A stretch of DNA of 64,000 bases from Acanthochromis polyacanthus (taxonomy: Eukaryota > Chordata > Actinopteri > Pomacentridae), in NCBI RefSeq assembly GCF_021347895.1, contig NC_067117.1, forward strand, positions 30,510,067 to 30,574,066, written 5' to 3'. This document shows positions 1-12,311 of the stretch, one piece after another. The translations under genes and the position numbers were made by a program. The notes below the pieces were generated by a model. The model searched no databases, was not told the origin of the DNA, and saw nothing but the letters and a program-made list of their open reading frames with translations. Position 1 is the stretch's first letter, and every line of letters starts with the position of its first letter.

Positions 1-1120
1 AGAGATAGTCAAACAGACGGAGGAGGACGGTGAGTAAAAGCACCGTTTGTAAAGATGTATTCAAAAATGTGTAATAGCAAAGTTTCTAATGCAGTATTGA
101 TCCGAGTTATAACCAGCAGCAGCAGCAGTAGCTCGGTGTCTGTCAGCGTCTCCCTGAGGAGATGCCCTCTGGCTCCCCAGAAAATGATTCATAATAAATT
201 TTCTGACAGCATCCACCGGTGTGTTGTTTAGAATAAGCAGAAGGAGAAGTGGCCACCTACAGAAACCTGAATGTCTCCTGCAGGAAGCACAAGATGAGAG
301 ATGTCAGAGTCCGGCTCACACTGTGTGACTGACAGCTGGTTTGAGGAGCTGCAGGGCTGAAAAGCGTCGGAGCAATAATTGTTTGGAGGCAAAATGAAAA
401 CAACTACAAGGAACAAGAAATTTCCAGCTGTTCTTTTAGCTTGTGACAGGTTTTAAAGTTTTAATCAGCCTGATATTACATTGTGTGTACAGCGGAACAT
501 AAATAGACACTGATGTTTGTGAATTTGCCAACACAACAGAGATATAGTTAAGCTATTTATACATATAAAGAAAGGGCTTGCATGAATGTAGTGCAGCTTG
601 GAAAACAGCTCCTTTGGTGTTTTATTTTTATTACAACTAGCATGTCACCAATTGTCAATATCGGATAAAAACCTCTATTAACGTGTTTAAACTAAACATT
701 ATACATTTTTTCTAGCAATGTGGTTGTTCAAATTGAGAAACAGATGCCACTTAACCCAGAAGCTCTGCTATAGATAGACCGTAACCGGGCCTTTTAAGCT
801 CCTCACATGACCAGGCAGCCCATTCTCATTTACCAAGGGACAAATAGTGGTATTTTGTCAAACCACATCAATATTGGACACTGATAAATGTGTAGCTTTT
901 CCTGTATAGTGGGAAAAAAGTGATGTAGCTTGGACAGGTTGTGGTGGGGCAAGTTTCAGGACATATTTCACTTGCTTTTCATTAAATTTAGGCACTAAAC
1001 CTATGGGTTAGGTTTCGGAAAAGACCAGGATTTGGGTTAAAATACACTTTTGCACCACATGTCAGAAGGTTAGCTTCTGATGCAGCATCTATTTGTGACT
1101 TTTAGGTACATTTACATGTC

Positions 1121-1134
1121 ATGGATGGATGGAC

Positions 1135-1168
<34 letters not shown>

Positions 1169-1175
1169 ATGGATT
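1121..1175. repeat. (GGAT)n microsatellite with GGAC variants
   Basis: About 13 tetranucleotide units with GGAC interruptions at the 5' end. Such tracts commonly mark retroposon tails in fish. Confidence 0.9.
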
Positions 1176-1230
1176 GATTATCCTTCTCAAGATAATAAAA
1201 GTACAAAATGCAACAAAAACTGTATTATAA

Positions 1231-1232
<2 letters not shown>

Positions 1233-1306
<74 letters not shown>
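1233..1306. repeat. (GATA)n microsatellite
   Basis: About 18 uninterrupted GATA units. The array abuts GGCTTTATTCATCCC, a motif usual at the 3' end of fish LINE/SINE copies, so the array may be a retroposon tail in antisense orientation. Confidence 0.93.
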
Positions 1307-2439
1307 GCTTTATTCATCCCATTAGGGATACCTTGTAACAATAGATCATACATGAAGCATTTAAGAAAAGATAAGGAAACTCGAGTACGGAGTAATGTGC
1401 AAATTTTCTTGGTAGACGAAATAAGATACAAAATTGTATTTACAATTTAAAAAGTCTTAAAAAATCCACGTACAGTCTTAAAATTGGGTGTGACGAGTTC
1501 AGGGTTAGACTGGACTCAACCAAATTTCGAATGAGTTGCCACAAGAAACTGGAAAACCATGACTTTTGAAGGCGTGGAAACTAGCTGTTGGGTTGCAAAG
1601 CTTTGCTCGTATTTACAATTAAAAGGACTCTTAAAGTGACTAAGTACAGACTAAAAATAATTATAAGCATGTAGCATGTAAGGGGGCGTTAGATCTGTAC
1701 TCACATAGGTTTGATCTCTGCAACATACAAAAATAGTTCTAATTAGCATTCCCATCTTATCAGTGTATATGCAGAGCGTACCAACACACATTAGAAGTGC
1801 TTCAGATGTAAATGTCCTCCAGCGGTTCACATTATTTCACAACAACAACCTGTTTCCTATCTGGAGGCCTTCTTGTTCCCCTAAATCAGAGCAGAACCCC
1901 CGCCGCTAATAATTCATCGCTGCTTCACGTTTCTCTCAACAACATGCCTGCGATAAACTGGAATATCTCGACTCCATTAGAGCAACACCTGATAAGCAGG
2001 AAAAAGGAAAAAACACATTGTTCTAATGATCCCGAATCTCTCATCTCTTTCCCAACCCTCCTCGAGGCTCGCTGTTTCGCTTCTCCTGATCTCATAACTA
2101 ATATCCTCTGAATTTAGCTTCTGGGGAACATCACAGCCTGGAATTCCTACCTTTGCTTGCCGAACACACACACACATACTGCGATTTGCCCGAACCCTTT
2201 AAGAGAAGCTAACATGACTGGGGAGTAGCAATGGCTTTAGGGTGTAGAGAAGGAGGGGGAAAAAAGCCTTAATTGTTTTGTTCTTAATTGTTTTTTATTT
2301 AACCATCGTTAATCTCCTGGTTGTAATTCAGTAATTAGGGAACAGAACAGCAATTGTTCACATGGAGGCTAATTGCTGTTTGTACGGTAATAGCTTTATA
2401 GAGCCGGAGCTCCTGCAAATGAAGCAGCTTCCCCCTTAC

Positions 2440-2479
2440 GCACACACACAGACACACACACACACACACACATACACAA
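2440..2479. repeat. (CA)n microsatellite, interrupted
   Basis: CA dinucleotides with one GA and one TA interruption. Confidence 0.85.
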
Positions 2480-3931
2480 GCATATATGGTTTTCCTCTTA
2501 CTCTCTAATCTTGCTGATAAAATAGAAATAAACTTTAACCTATGTTTAGGGGCAAAATGAGGGATTTGCAATTAAGATATGAAATTACTTTTCTCTTCGC
2601 TCACAAGGACTCTTCCTCCCCCAGTTTATAATTGTAATCTCAGGATGAGAGCCTCTCAGGTTTTAATCACGTCTTCCTAAATTGTTTTACCAGCCAGATT
2701 TACAGCATATTAACATGCGCAGAAAAACCACAGACACAGTCTCCCCAACCACCGCAAGTCACGAACCCTTTGGCTTTCTCACCATTGTTAATTTGACTCT
2801 TCCATTGTTGTACAAAATCCTGCTTCTGCCTTACTTCCATGCCACTCAGACGCTAAAGATTTCCCATTTTTAATCATAGAAGCTGGCTGCTTATATTCTG
2901 CTGTGTGCCACTGCAATGCTAACTGCATCACATATTGTACAAAAAAGTTCTAAACTTTGAAGACAAGCAAATCGATTAAAGCTACTCACTGGTGGAGGTG
3001 AGTTAAGGGAGGGTTTGCACAGTTTCTTGGGTGCAAAGACATACAACTACAACGGTATCAGCATTGGCGATGGTTGTTTTATGGCTACACCATTGCTCAA
3101 ACACAACATAAAGTAATAATTCAAAATCCAAATTAAACCTATGAACACACATTTGACACTTTTCGCTTTGTGTCCTCCATTGCCTAAGTATCTCTTGCTC
3201 TGAAGTCTATTGAATTATTTCCCCTGTTAACAAGAAACACCACACATATATTATGCAACATCTCTGTCAGAAGTGTTAAACTAGTCCTGGGACACACTCA
3301 CAAGTATTATTTCAGTAGACAAGAATAACCACAGTAACTGTACACAAAGACTGCAATGCCTGGAGCCTCAACCACTATTTGACGACAGAAACATGTATGA
3401 TATACTGATAAAAACAATTTTAAAAAATGGCTGACAGATGATAGAAATGGATGCACATTTTCATCAAAACACTGAAATTAAATCAAAATTCTCCCTAGCC
3501 TGCAACAATACTGCATAGATAATGGTCAGCTGTTACATTCAATGACTTAGACTCGTTACCTCATAGACATTTGAGGTCTTGTTTGTGTGCCTTTTCTGTT
3601 CTCCATTTGCAGTTTGAAGCCATCATCACACACACAGTCATGTTTCCATCATTTTAGAAGACATTATTCTAATTCAGATTTATGTCTTAGAGACTAACCA
3701 TAACTATTTCCTGTGACTGTTCATGGAGCAGATTCACTATTGTAAGGGATAATGTCATTGCAAATAAAAAAAAGATGGTGAGCTTTTGTTTTTGAATGGT
3801 TGCGTGTCCTGGTTTTGGATCCCGCTCAACACTGTGAAACTTAAACATGTAAAATGTAATTAAGGCTAATCTAACATCTACAGATAACTCTGAAAGGCAT
3901 GAACAAGACTTTGATACAAAGCTATCATTGC

Positions 3932-4337
3932 CTGGCAACATGTCCTCAAATTCATACGACCGCATTGGTCGTTTGCACCGTGCACCGGAATACGACCTAT
4001 GCAGTCGTTTGAACGTTTGCGCCCCTACGGGGAAAACGAACGCTTTAGGTGATTTAATTCGAGAAACGGCTTTTCCGTCACGAAACGGCTTTTTCCTCAC
4101 TTTCCCAGCACGGGTTTAGGGTCATGGTTAGGGTTAGGGTGAGGGAAAGGGAAAGGGACAGGGATAGCGTTAGATAAAACTTTGTTTCATGGTGACGTTT
4201 CACCTGCGACACCGGAGTGTCGATATTTACTCAACCGCCAGAGGTTGCATAGTCAAAACGTAACACTGGGTCGTAATACGGGTGTGTACAGACGACCTAT
4301 GTGGTCGTTTTTGGTTTGAGGACAGGCTGTTGCCTGG
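3932..4337. mobile_element. short non-autonomous inverted-repeat element
   Basis: The left edge reads GGCAACATGTCCTCAAATTC, then ATACGACC...GGTCGT. The right edge reads ACGACC...GGTCGTTTTTGG, then TTTGAGGACAGGCTGTTGCC. The edges are therefore imperfect inverted repeats of about 45 bp, each with an inner ACGACC/GGTCGT hairpin. The interior is GC-richer and holds GGGTTAGGGTGAGGG (about 4127-4141), a telomere-like run. There is no coding capacity, and I could not fix a target duplication. It is probably a MITE; the superfamily is unknown. Confidence 0.6.
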
Positions 4338-7300
4338 ATATCCCTACTTTAATTTATGTCCCATTTCTGTGTGAAAGAACCATGCACATCTTATGTAAAT
4401 TAATATAAATGGAAGAATTATCTATTTTTTTAAGTTTGCAGTACAGATTTCTGAAGGTGCTGTTGAACCTGGTGCAGGCATTTTGATTGATGGCAGTGAT
4501 GCAGCAGCCTTTCAGTGAAAGGTAGTATAGCCATGGAATAACACTTAACCAGAAAATACCCTTACCCAAATCCAAGCTGTCAACCTCAAATTTGACTTTT
4601 TTTTTACCCCCAAAATGAATCAGGTCCTCACAATGTGACAGATTTATTTCCCCACAATGTGAGTTGTGTATGAATACACACCAGCACACACAGACATGAT
4701 TGCCTCAGAGACAAATGTCATGTCCACTTATTGTACACAGCAGCCCATTAAGCTAACCATGAAACACCTATCTGTCAGGTAGCTGTCAGGTCAGCTTAAT
4801 ACAACCGCCCTACTGCCGGGTCTTGTACTGATCAAACGTGAGCCAGAGGAAGTCAGAGGAGCTGCCTCTCAGGAATCGTGCAACTATTTTTGCATTAGTG
4901 ACGGCAACATGTTGGCCCTGAGCATTATATGTAGCTATTTTTTAATCACTGTATCGACTAACATACCCTTAAACAAAGATCGTTGCAGCGGTTTACAACC
5001 AGTCCTCAATAGAACACAGTGAATTAATATTATTTAGGTAAATATGTGTTGAAATTTCCACATGGGAAGAGTTTGAATAATTTAATTGGTCAACCCTTCT
5101 GTTGGTCATAGTTGTGGATGTGAATTGGTGTCTCAGTACTGAACACAGCTGTTGTAGCAATGAGGCTTATAGGCAACACCTAGATTCATCTATTAGTTGT
5201 TCCATAGTCAATGGACAGTCAAATTGTTAAAATAAATAAATAAAATAAAATCACATTGGGGAGCTCACTGAAAAAAAAAAAAAGATCAGGCATTGTTTAT
5301 ATCCTTATTTGCTACCTTGCAGCAACACATTACTGCATTTCTTGATGTGACACCACCATCAACGACCCTCTGCAAATTAATCAGATCATCTGCATGCACT
5401 GGTGCCCACATTTATCATTTTTAAAGTCAGTGAACTGACCCTAAGCACACCTGGTTTCCACACTAACTGTGTCTCTGTGCATATGTTTAATGTGAAACGA
5501 CAAGCTAGCCTCGACCATCAATAGCATGTAGCATAGCCGCGCTAAAATTAAGGGTCCTGCTCAAAAACTGGCTACTATGTGAATATTTAAGACTGCTTCA
5601 GACTTAATTTTAATAAATTGTCCAGTGTATTTGTATTGATCAGTCTTATAATTGGAGGTCTTGGATTCTGATTTCATTGATCTCAAGTTCCCAAATAAAG
5701 AAACAGACAGCAGCACCAATACTAGTCATACACAACACGTTCATTGCCTACTTCTACTAGCAATGACAACAACACATACATACAAAGAGGATGTACACGT
5801 GAGTCAATGCAGGACTAAAGTCTGACAATAAAAGTGTGCAACATGTAATAGCTGTGATTGTCACCAGCAGTGATGCATTTAGAAACAACGTAGAAGTAAG
5901 AAACCGATTCTAATTTCTAAATTCACTTGTTCATTCCAAAGGAATTACATCAAACAAACTGTGTTTATCTGCTGTGGGTTCTGAAATAATAATAAACGAT
6001 TTTAACAAGAATATTAAATTCTGTAATTCAATTATACATGACAGCAAACTTGTAATACCGCCAAATATACAAGTATATACACCCAACAATGAGAAAAAAA
6101 ACAAGACTTTTGGAGCATATACGCCAAAGACAGAATATCTATCTTGCAACAGAGCGTCTTCGATTATTTTGTCCAGATTTGATTTTGAATCTGTTTAGTT
6201 CATTATTATATATGAGAAGAGGGTTGCAACAAACAAAGCAACCTTCAATGCTCCAGAATCTCAGAAATGACTCCTTGCGACTCCATTGGATTTTTTTGGT
6301 TGATTGGAGACGTAATATTATCTCCAAAGGGGCATTAAATTGATTTTTAGTTGAAAACATCCAACTGGTTTATTGCCTGATGCAAGGAATGGATGTTTCA
6401 CAAGGACAGAAGTCTCTGTTTTCTGTTTTTTTTTTTGTTTGTTTTGTTTTTTTTTTTAGAAATGGACTCCTACCAAATTTACAATTGAGAAAAACGGTCC
6501 TTGAAATTTTTCAGAGTGCTGCTCTGGCTGATGTAGTAAACTGCTTTTCAGCTACAAACACCAGCGTTGGCTCAAGTTGTTTTTATCTGTCAGCCCAGAT
6601 ATCCTGTCACATGTTTAAGTGCTTCTCGGAGACAAACAGCCGATATTAAATACACTGATCTCAAATCCCTATGTTTATATCCTCATAAATACCTCCACCA
6701 CTGTTAAAGAGAAAAAAAACGATCCTCTCACTCTGAGGGCAATGACAGTCAGCGAGATTTAATAATCCTTTTATCTTTGGAGCACAGGGTCTTTTCTACG
6801 ATCACAGTAGAAGAAAAACAACAATAAGAGACATCAGCTTTGCTTTTTGTTTGGTGCTCAATAGCTGTCAGTTTTCCAAAAGGCAATTCATCAAAGCGCA
6901 TTTGCAGTTTTTAGGAGTGCACTGTCTGTCTATGTGCTTTTAATCATTTATTTGGTATATAAATGATCACAGTCTGCTCTAAAACCATACAGAAGTTGAG
7001 TTTTAAATACAAATAAACCATAATTGAGTGAGCCATGTTGCTGCTGCTCTGTGTTGTGCTTCTACTAAAACATGCATTAATACCAAATTGAGTTCAGATT
7101 AACACAATCTATGCTTTACATTCTAATATTTCAAAGAAGATGCACTTTTGACTTTCTTAGCAGCATTTCATAGCAACAAGATGCTTGAGGCAACACTTAC
7201 ATCTCCGTGTTTGTGGCACTTTGTGAATTTGAATGTTTGAAAATGGGATGTTTAGGATGTCAAAAACCAGAATCGTGCATTTCTTTATGGTCTCCCATTT

Positions 7301-8360
7301 GAATAACAAACAGAGATCGGTCCTATAATCCTTTTATCACGATGTGAAAGTTAATCCATCGGCTCTACTTCTAACTCCTGCCAGCTTGCTTTTCATCAAG
7401 ATGTGTTTATTTGTTCCCAGGGAGGATAAACTGCCATAATGATGAAATGTTGAACAACATGAAGAATTAGTTTGTAGCAATATTGATATGCCATGGATTA
7501 GAGCATACTATCAGACATAAGCAACAGACTAAATGAGATTTAAAGAGAAAACAATACAAAATGATCAACATTAAAGTAGATGATGAGGTCTTATACATAG
7601 CAGCATGGTATACAGTATAGTGTAGACGGTAATTTGTTGCTCTTTTAGGTCTGCCAGTACAGGTGATGATGTATTGACCCTTTCCTGTCCATTTGCACAA
7701 GTCCATGCAGACTTTGAAAGCTTACAAAGGACACATACTATGTGGTTCTATTCATAGTACAAAGTGTGTATTGAATTGCCCCTCATATGGAACGCAGAAA
7801 AACACAAGATGTTTCTGAAAAGCTATGCACTTAAACTGTACATACAGATTGCGCTGCAGCACTGTGTCCATGTGTTTATTCCTGAGGTGTGGCGAGCACA
7901 GTGGGCAGACATAGCACAGGATGTCTGGAGACGTTTGGATTTCTTACAGCGTTTCTTACATGATGCACACACTGGAAAGCCAACAGAGGACTACATATTA
8001 TGCATATCTGGGGAATTTAAAATTTCCTGCTTCGTTAAATCACCATCAATAGGAAGCATCTATAAATCAAAGCACCTCCAATATCTGAAGGCAACTTCCT
8101 CAATTATAATGTACAGTTTAAATGATGAGTTTATAACCCTATAAGGCTATAAGGCTCATGTGATGGAGAATGTCCATGTACAATTAGTGTGGAACACCAT
8201 TTGTTTCCTGGGACGTGTTCTATCAGTGCATTTGTACATTTCAGGCAGTCACAAATTTTGCGAATGCATGCCCACGACTGGATGCCCATGACTGGAAAAC
8301 TTGGCTGGATAACGAAATTTGCGTCACGCCTACCCCAGATTAAGAAAGCACGAATTGGTC
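4338..8360. other. upstream intron, unannotated AT-rich stretch
   Basis: I see no gene or exon. Homopolymer runs occur near 5271 (A) and 6428-6455 (T). The frames here lack codon bias and splice context. Confidence 0.55.
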
Positions 8361-8724
8361 TTTAATAATAACAATGGATTAGATTTATATAGCACTTTTC
8401 TAGGCACTCAAAGCGCTTCACAATGGATCCATTATTCATTCACTCACACATTCTCACTCTGGTGGTGGTAAACTACATTTGTAGCCATAAGATGCTACAA
8501 ATGGGGCAGACTGACGGAACTGTGGCTGCCAACCCGTGCCTACGGCCCCTCCGACCACCACGCATTCATACACCAGTGTGAGAGCAGCACTGGAGGCAAG
8601 GCGGGTGAAGTGTCTTGCCCAAGGACACAACAGCACATGACTAGGTCAGAGCGGGAATCGAACCGCCGACCCTTCGATCATTGGACGACCCGCTCTATCA
8701 CCTGAGCCTGAGCCACAGCCGCCC
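8361..8724 (-). mobile_element. tRNA-derived SINE, antisense
   Basis: Read on the minus strand from 8724, the sequence begins with GGGCGGCTGTGGCTCAG and continues with a tRNA-like half. It has an RNA polymerase III B box (GGTTCGATTCC, complement of 8654-8664) about 60 bp from the head. A conserved body follows and it ends in a TTATTATT tail near 8365. The same layout is seen in a widespread fish SINE family carrying the GTAGC...CTTGCCCAAGGACACAAC body. No clear target duplication remains, so it looks older than the SINE at 62778. Confidence 0.75.
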
Positions 8725-10086
8725 ACCTTTACCAGATACTTTGGGTTGGGGTGCCATCCATGTTTACATAAACATTAATAAGAATTACATATTGGTATAA
8801 ATATGAAACTGATATAATGGTGTAAAGTGGCTTTTCTTGAAAATTCACATGCCAATTTCTTGACCACCTGTTTGATACGATAAGACAAATTGATCCCTCG
8901 CTGGTGAAATTGACATGTTACAGCAGCTGGAAGTATTATAGAAGTAGGACAAGAATTACAAAAGTACAAAAGGGTAAAAATAAAGATATAAAAAGGTATA
9001 ATAAAGATAATGTGAAAGGCATTATGAATTTATGTATGGATACATAAAAATATTACATGATGAATTTACATATCTGTCTGGCTCTAAACAAAAAAAAAAA
9101 TGTTGTGGTTCTTCACACGGAAACATGGGCCGTCAAGCAAAAAATGGATTTCAAACTTGTATTTTGCCGAATTACCATCAGGCTGCTGCTGAATGTTTAA
9201 ACACATGTTGTGCAAATAATCCCCAAATCGCTAATAAGCATCAGTTTAATTTGGGTTTGCTTGCAAATAGCTGCTGCACGGCCCTAAACAGTAACAAAGA
9301 ATAAAAGTCAAAATTTCCATATAAACAACCAGGTCTGCTGCTTACTATAATGAAGAGAGCCAGAGAAATGAAAAGCCAGAGAGGAAACGGAGATATTCAT
9401 TTCATGCCAGTAGAGATAATTTGAACCGAACTGCAAATGCAAGACGGGGTTAAGAGACAGAAAACTAGTAATATACACAAAAAAGAAAAGAGAAAAGAGC
9501 ACAAGAGGAAGCGAGAGAGAGACACATAGAGGAGAGAGCTTCTGGCATAATAAAGCAGGCCATTCATTGTGCTGCGCGATGGAAGTTAATCAAGTTATGA
9601 TTAATGTGTTACAGCTGCCGTTATCTTTTCAATGAAGCCTGTTTTCTTCGGTCGCAGCCCCCGAGGTGCACGAGGACACACGCATATGTACACAAAAAGG
9701 GAGTAAAAACATGCACGCACATGCACGGCCGCGTTGTGTGAGTCACGATGTGCACGCCGGAGATGTCAGGGTGCACACAGTGAGTCATAGAAAGCTCATA
9801 TTTATACACACACAAACAGCCCGCCACACACACACACACAAATTATAAAAAAAAAACACCAGCCAGATATTCACAGATATTCAGGTAGACGCTGCATCAC
9901 AAAAGATCAGAGTACACACACACATGCACACAAAAAAGTGAGTGATAAGGCGCTGAATAAAAATGGCAGCATCTAATTGCATTTCTTTGTTAGGGTAATT
10001 TGATATGCTCCACAGGCTGGGGCCTTAATCAACACCTCGGAATTACTAATCAAAATATTCTTCTGTCAGACCTCTGATAGTTTGTC

Positions 10087-10170
<84 letters not shown>

Positions 10171-11921
10171 TTTGTGTGCCGATGTTTGTCCATTTATGTG
10201 TGACTTACTGCTACTGTTCGTGTTTTGGTCAAAGGTGTCTTCCATAATGTCTTTGTTTCAACTCTGTCGTATTTTGTTCTGCAGGGCTTCAGCACATTCA
10301 TACTTCTGTATGTACCTCAGTTTTGGAGTCATGGGTCATAAATTTTACTCTGACAGTTCAGGCAGTCAGATTCTGGCATGCTGATAGCAAGACTTGTTTG
10401 CTTTCATGGATAAAATAAAACCGAAATGACCGTGATCAGCTTAAATGAATCGGTGACACCTGCTGTGTGGTGTCCGCTGTAGAACTGCAAAGTAAGGCTG
10501 CCATTCTCTCATTTTGTCAACACCTGACATAAACTTTTGGAATTGGTGTTAAATCTCCACATGGCAGTGAGTCGATGAGCAGCTATTGTGTTAAAATGTT
10601 GCTATCTTGTGTTTTTAGCTAGCTCATGGCCATTAAAACTTGTCGAATCCTTTGTTGGCCTTCGATCAGGCATAAAAGAGGGTAAAAATATGACAAAAAA
10701 TATCTTAGATCTTAGGTTTTCTAAAATATCGGGCAGCGATTTTACATAACAAAACAGTTTTCCAATCAGATCCCACCTTGATCAAAAGAACTGATGTTTG
10801 CTCTGTGTGCTGCTTGAATTTTAAGCCAGGCATCTCCCGGTGCAGGAGGTCGTCCTGAAGCCGTTTGATGTTTTGAAGAGTGATGAATCGTGGCACCCAA
10901 TTGTTAAGTGTAAAAGGAAGTGCAGTGGCACATCCGTCTTCTTTTAGATTCAATTTACGGCTGCAAATGGCTGAACTTTCCTGGAAGCTTTCTTTGTAGT
11001 TGAGCATCAAACTAAAGGAGCAATAAAAGCTTCCGGCTATTGTCAGGCTCATCTGTGCGTTACCGACGCTCTCATCCACTCCGACTTACTGTGAATGCAG
11101 CAACAAAATAAAAGCTTCACTTCCTCCATCAACAACTTTATGCGCAACCAAAGAAAAACAGAATGAGATCGGAGCATGTTTCTGCCAAATGATCAGGAAC
11201 TAGAAAGAACTATGAAGTTAGATGGAAAAGTAAAAATGCTAACACAGTTGTCTTTCCATCACTTCAGAGAACATTACATAGTTAATTTCCTACAGATTCA
11301 AACACTAATATGTTACTTTCTGACCAACACTGAACCCAAACCTTCCTTTAAATGAGAATGTCATAACAGAGTCAGTATAAACAGATATACATACCCACAT
11401 CATGATTAACAGATAACACATTGCACTCGCTCCTTTCTCCGTCTGTCTCCTTAACATTTACAGTTCACACCTCTCAGTGGATTAATGTTTCACTATTGTG
11501 TTCTTGATCTAGTGCTAGGTGTTCATGTGTTTGTCCAAGTGTGTATCTCTGTGTTTTTGTGTGTAAAATGGTGTGTATTTGCGAGTTTGACTATCTGACA
11601 CTTTCACTCCCAAACGAGGAGTCTGACACCTTCTTCTCTGTCAGTGTGTCTTCATAAAGATGTGTGAAAGCCTGTCTCCTCTCAGATTCATGCTAACTGC
11701 TGTTACCAGGTAGATTTTACTATAATGAGTACATCAGCAGACCATGCCTGCCCCTCGCTGTTTCTGTGAATAGGAGGAGAGATGTGCAACACTCAGTAAC
11801 TTCAGACTACACCAGCAGGTTTTAAGATTTCCCACAGCTGGAGTTTTTGCTGTAAAAAATGTTTTCTGTAAAGCTTTATGAATGTTTCAGCAAGAACGCT
11901 TCAGAAAGTTTATTCTAAATA
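8725..11921. other. upstream intron with CA/TG-rich stretches
   Basis: It contains purine-rich DNA (about 9480-9530), scattered ACACAC runs at 9660-9930 and the TG array at 10088. No exon-like segment was seen. Confidence 0.55.
10088..10169. repeat. (TG)41 microsatellite
   Basis: An uninterrupted dinucleotide array of 82 bp. A protein frame crossing it is an artefact of the repeat. Confidence 0.96.
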
Positions 11922-12311
11922 CAGCCATGGCCATAAGTTTGGACACAAGTACCATGACGCATGTGAATCTTAGAAAATACCACAAAATACTGAAGTGCTT
12001 GGGTGATAATACGCAACTCCTGAGAACTATATTAAGTTTCATATTTAAAAAAAACATCAAAAGAGTTTGGTGTGATTTTGTTATTCTTACCAAATTTGGT
12101 TGTGAAAGTACTGCATTTTTTTGTTATTTTCTTCTCATATATGTTTTGGGAACAAAGTTGTTCTAATTGTTGGAATTTATTGATAATATTATATCCCTTG
12201 TTGATTTGTTGACTAATTAAACTGGTGCTGTCAAAAAATATTAGTTATGTTCTGTAATAGACATCAAACCAGACATAAGTCATGTTGTGTCCAAACTTAT
12301 GGCCATGGCTG
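11922..12311. mobile_element. Tc1/mariner-type MITE, 390 bp
   Basis: The ends are inverted repeats: CAGCCATGGCCATAAGTTTG at the left, and GGCCATGGCTG at the right after CCAAACTTAT. TA flanks both sides (11920-11921 and 12312-12313), the usual Tc1/mariner target duplication. The interior is AT-rich with no transposase, so the copy is non-autonomous. Confidence 0.88.

Larger units (their letters stand above)
1..3931. other. upstream intron of ptprt, first part
   Basis: Mostly single-copy AT-rich DNA. It contains two tetranucleotide microsatellites (1121-1306) and a CA tract near 2440. Directly after the GATA array the sequence GGCTTTATTCATCCCATTAG (from 1306) resembles the tail of fish non-LTR retroposons. 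The 2260-2400 stretch is unusually rich in ATTAATT/TAATTG words. No exon with matching FN3 coding potential and splice sites was seen. Confidence 0.6.

Noticed and set aside
3687..4100. 137-codon minus-strand frame
   Set aside because: It crosses the border of the inverted-repeat element and unique DNA, has no domain and no splice context.
4110..4160. Interstitial telomere
   Set aside because: Only one or two GGGTTA-like units, then GGGAAA variants, inside an inverted-repeat element. Too short to be a telomeric array.
7764..8144. 126-codon + strand frame
   Set aside because: No start context, splice sites, domain or codon bias; I see no reason to call it coding.
10082..10384. 100-codon frame with a Cys-Val run
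   Set aside because: The frame is made by the (TG)41 array.
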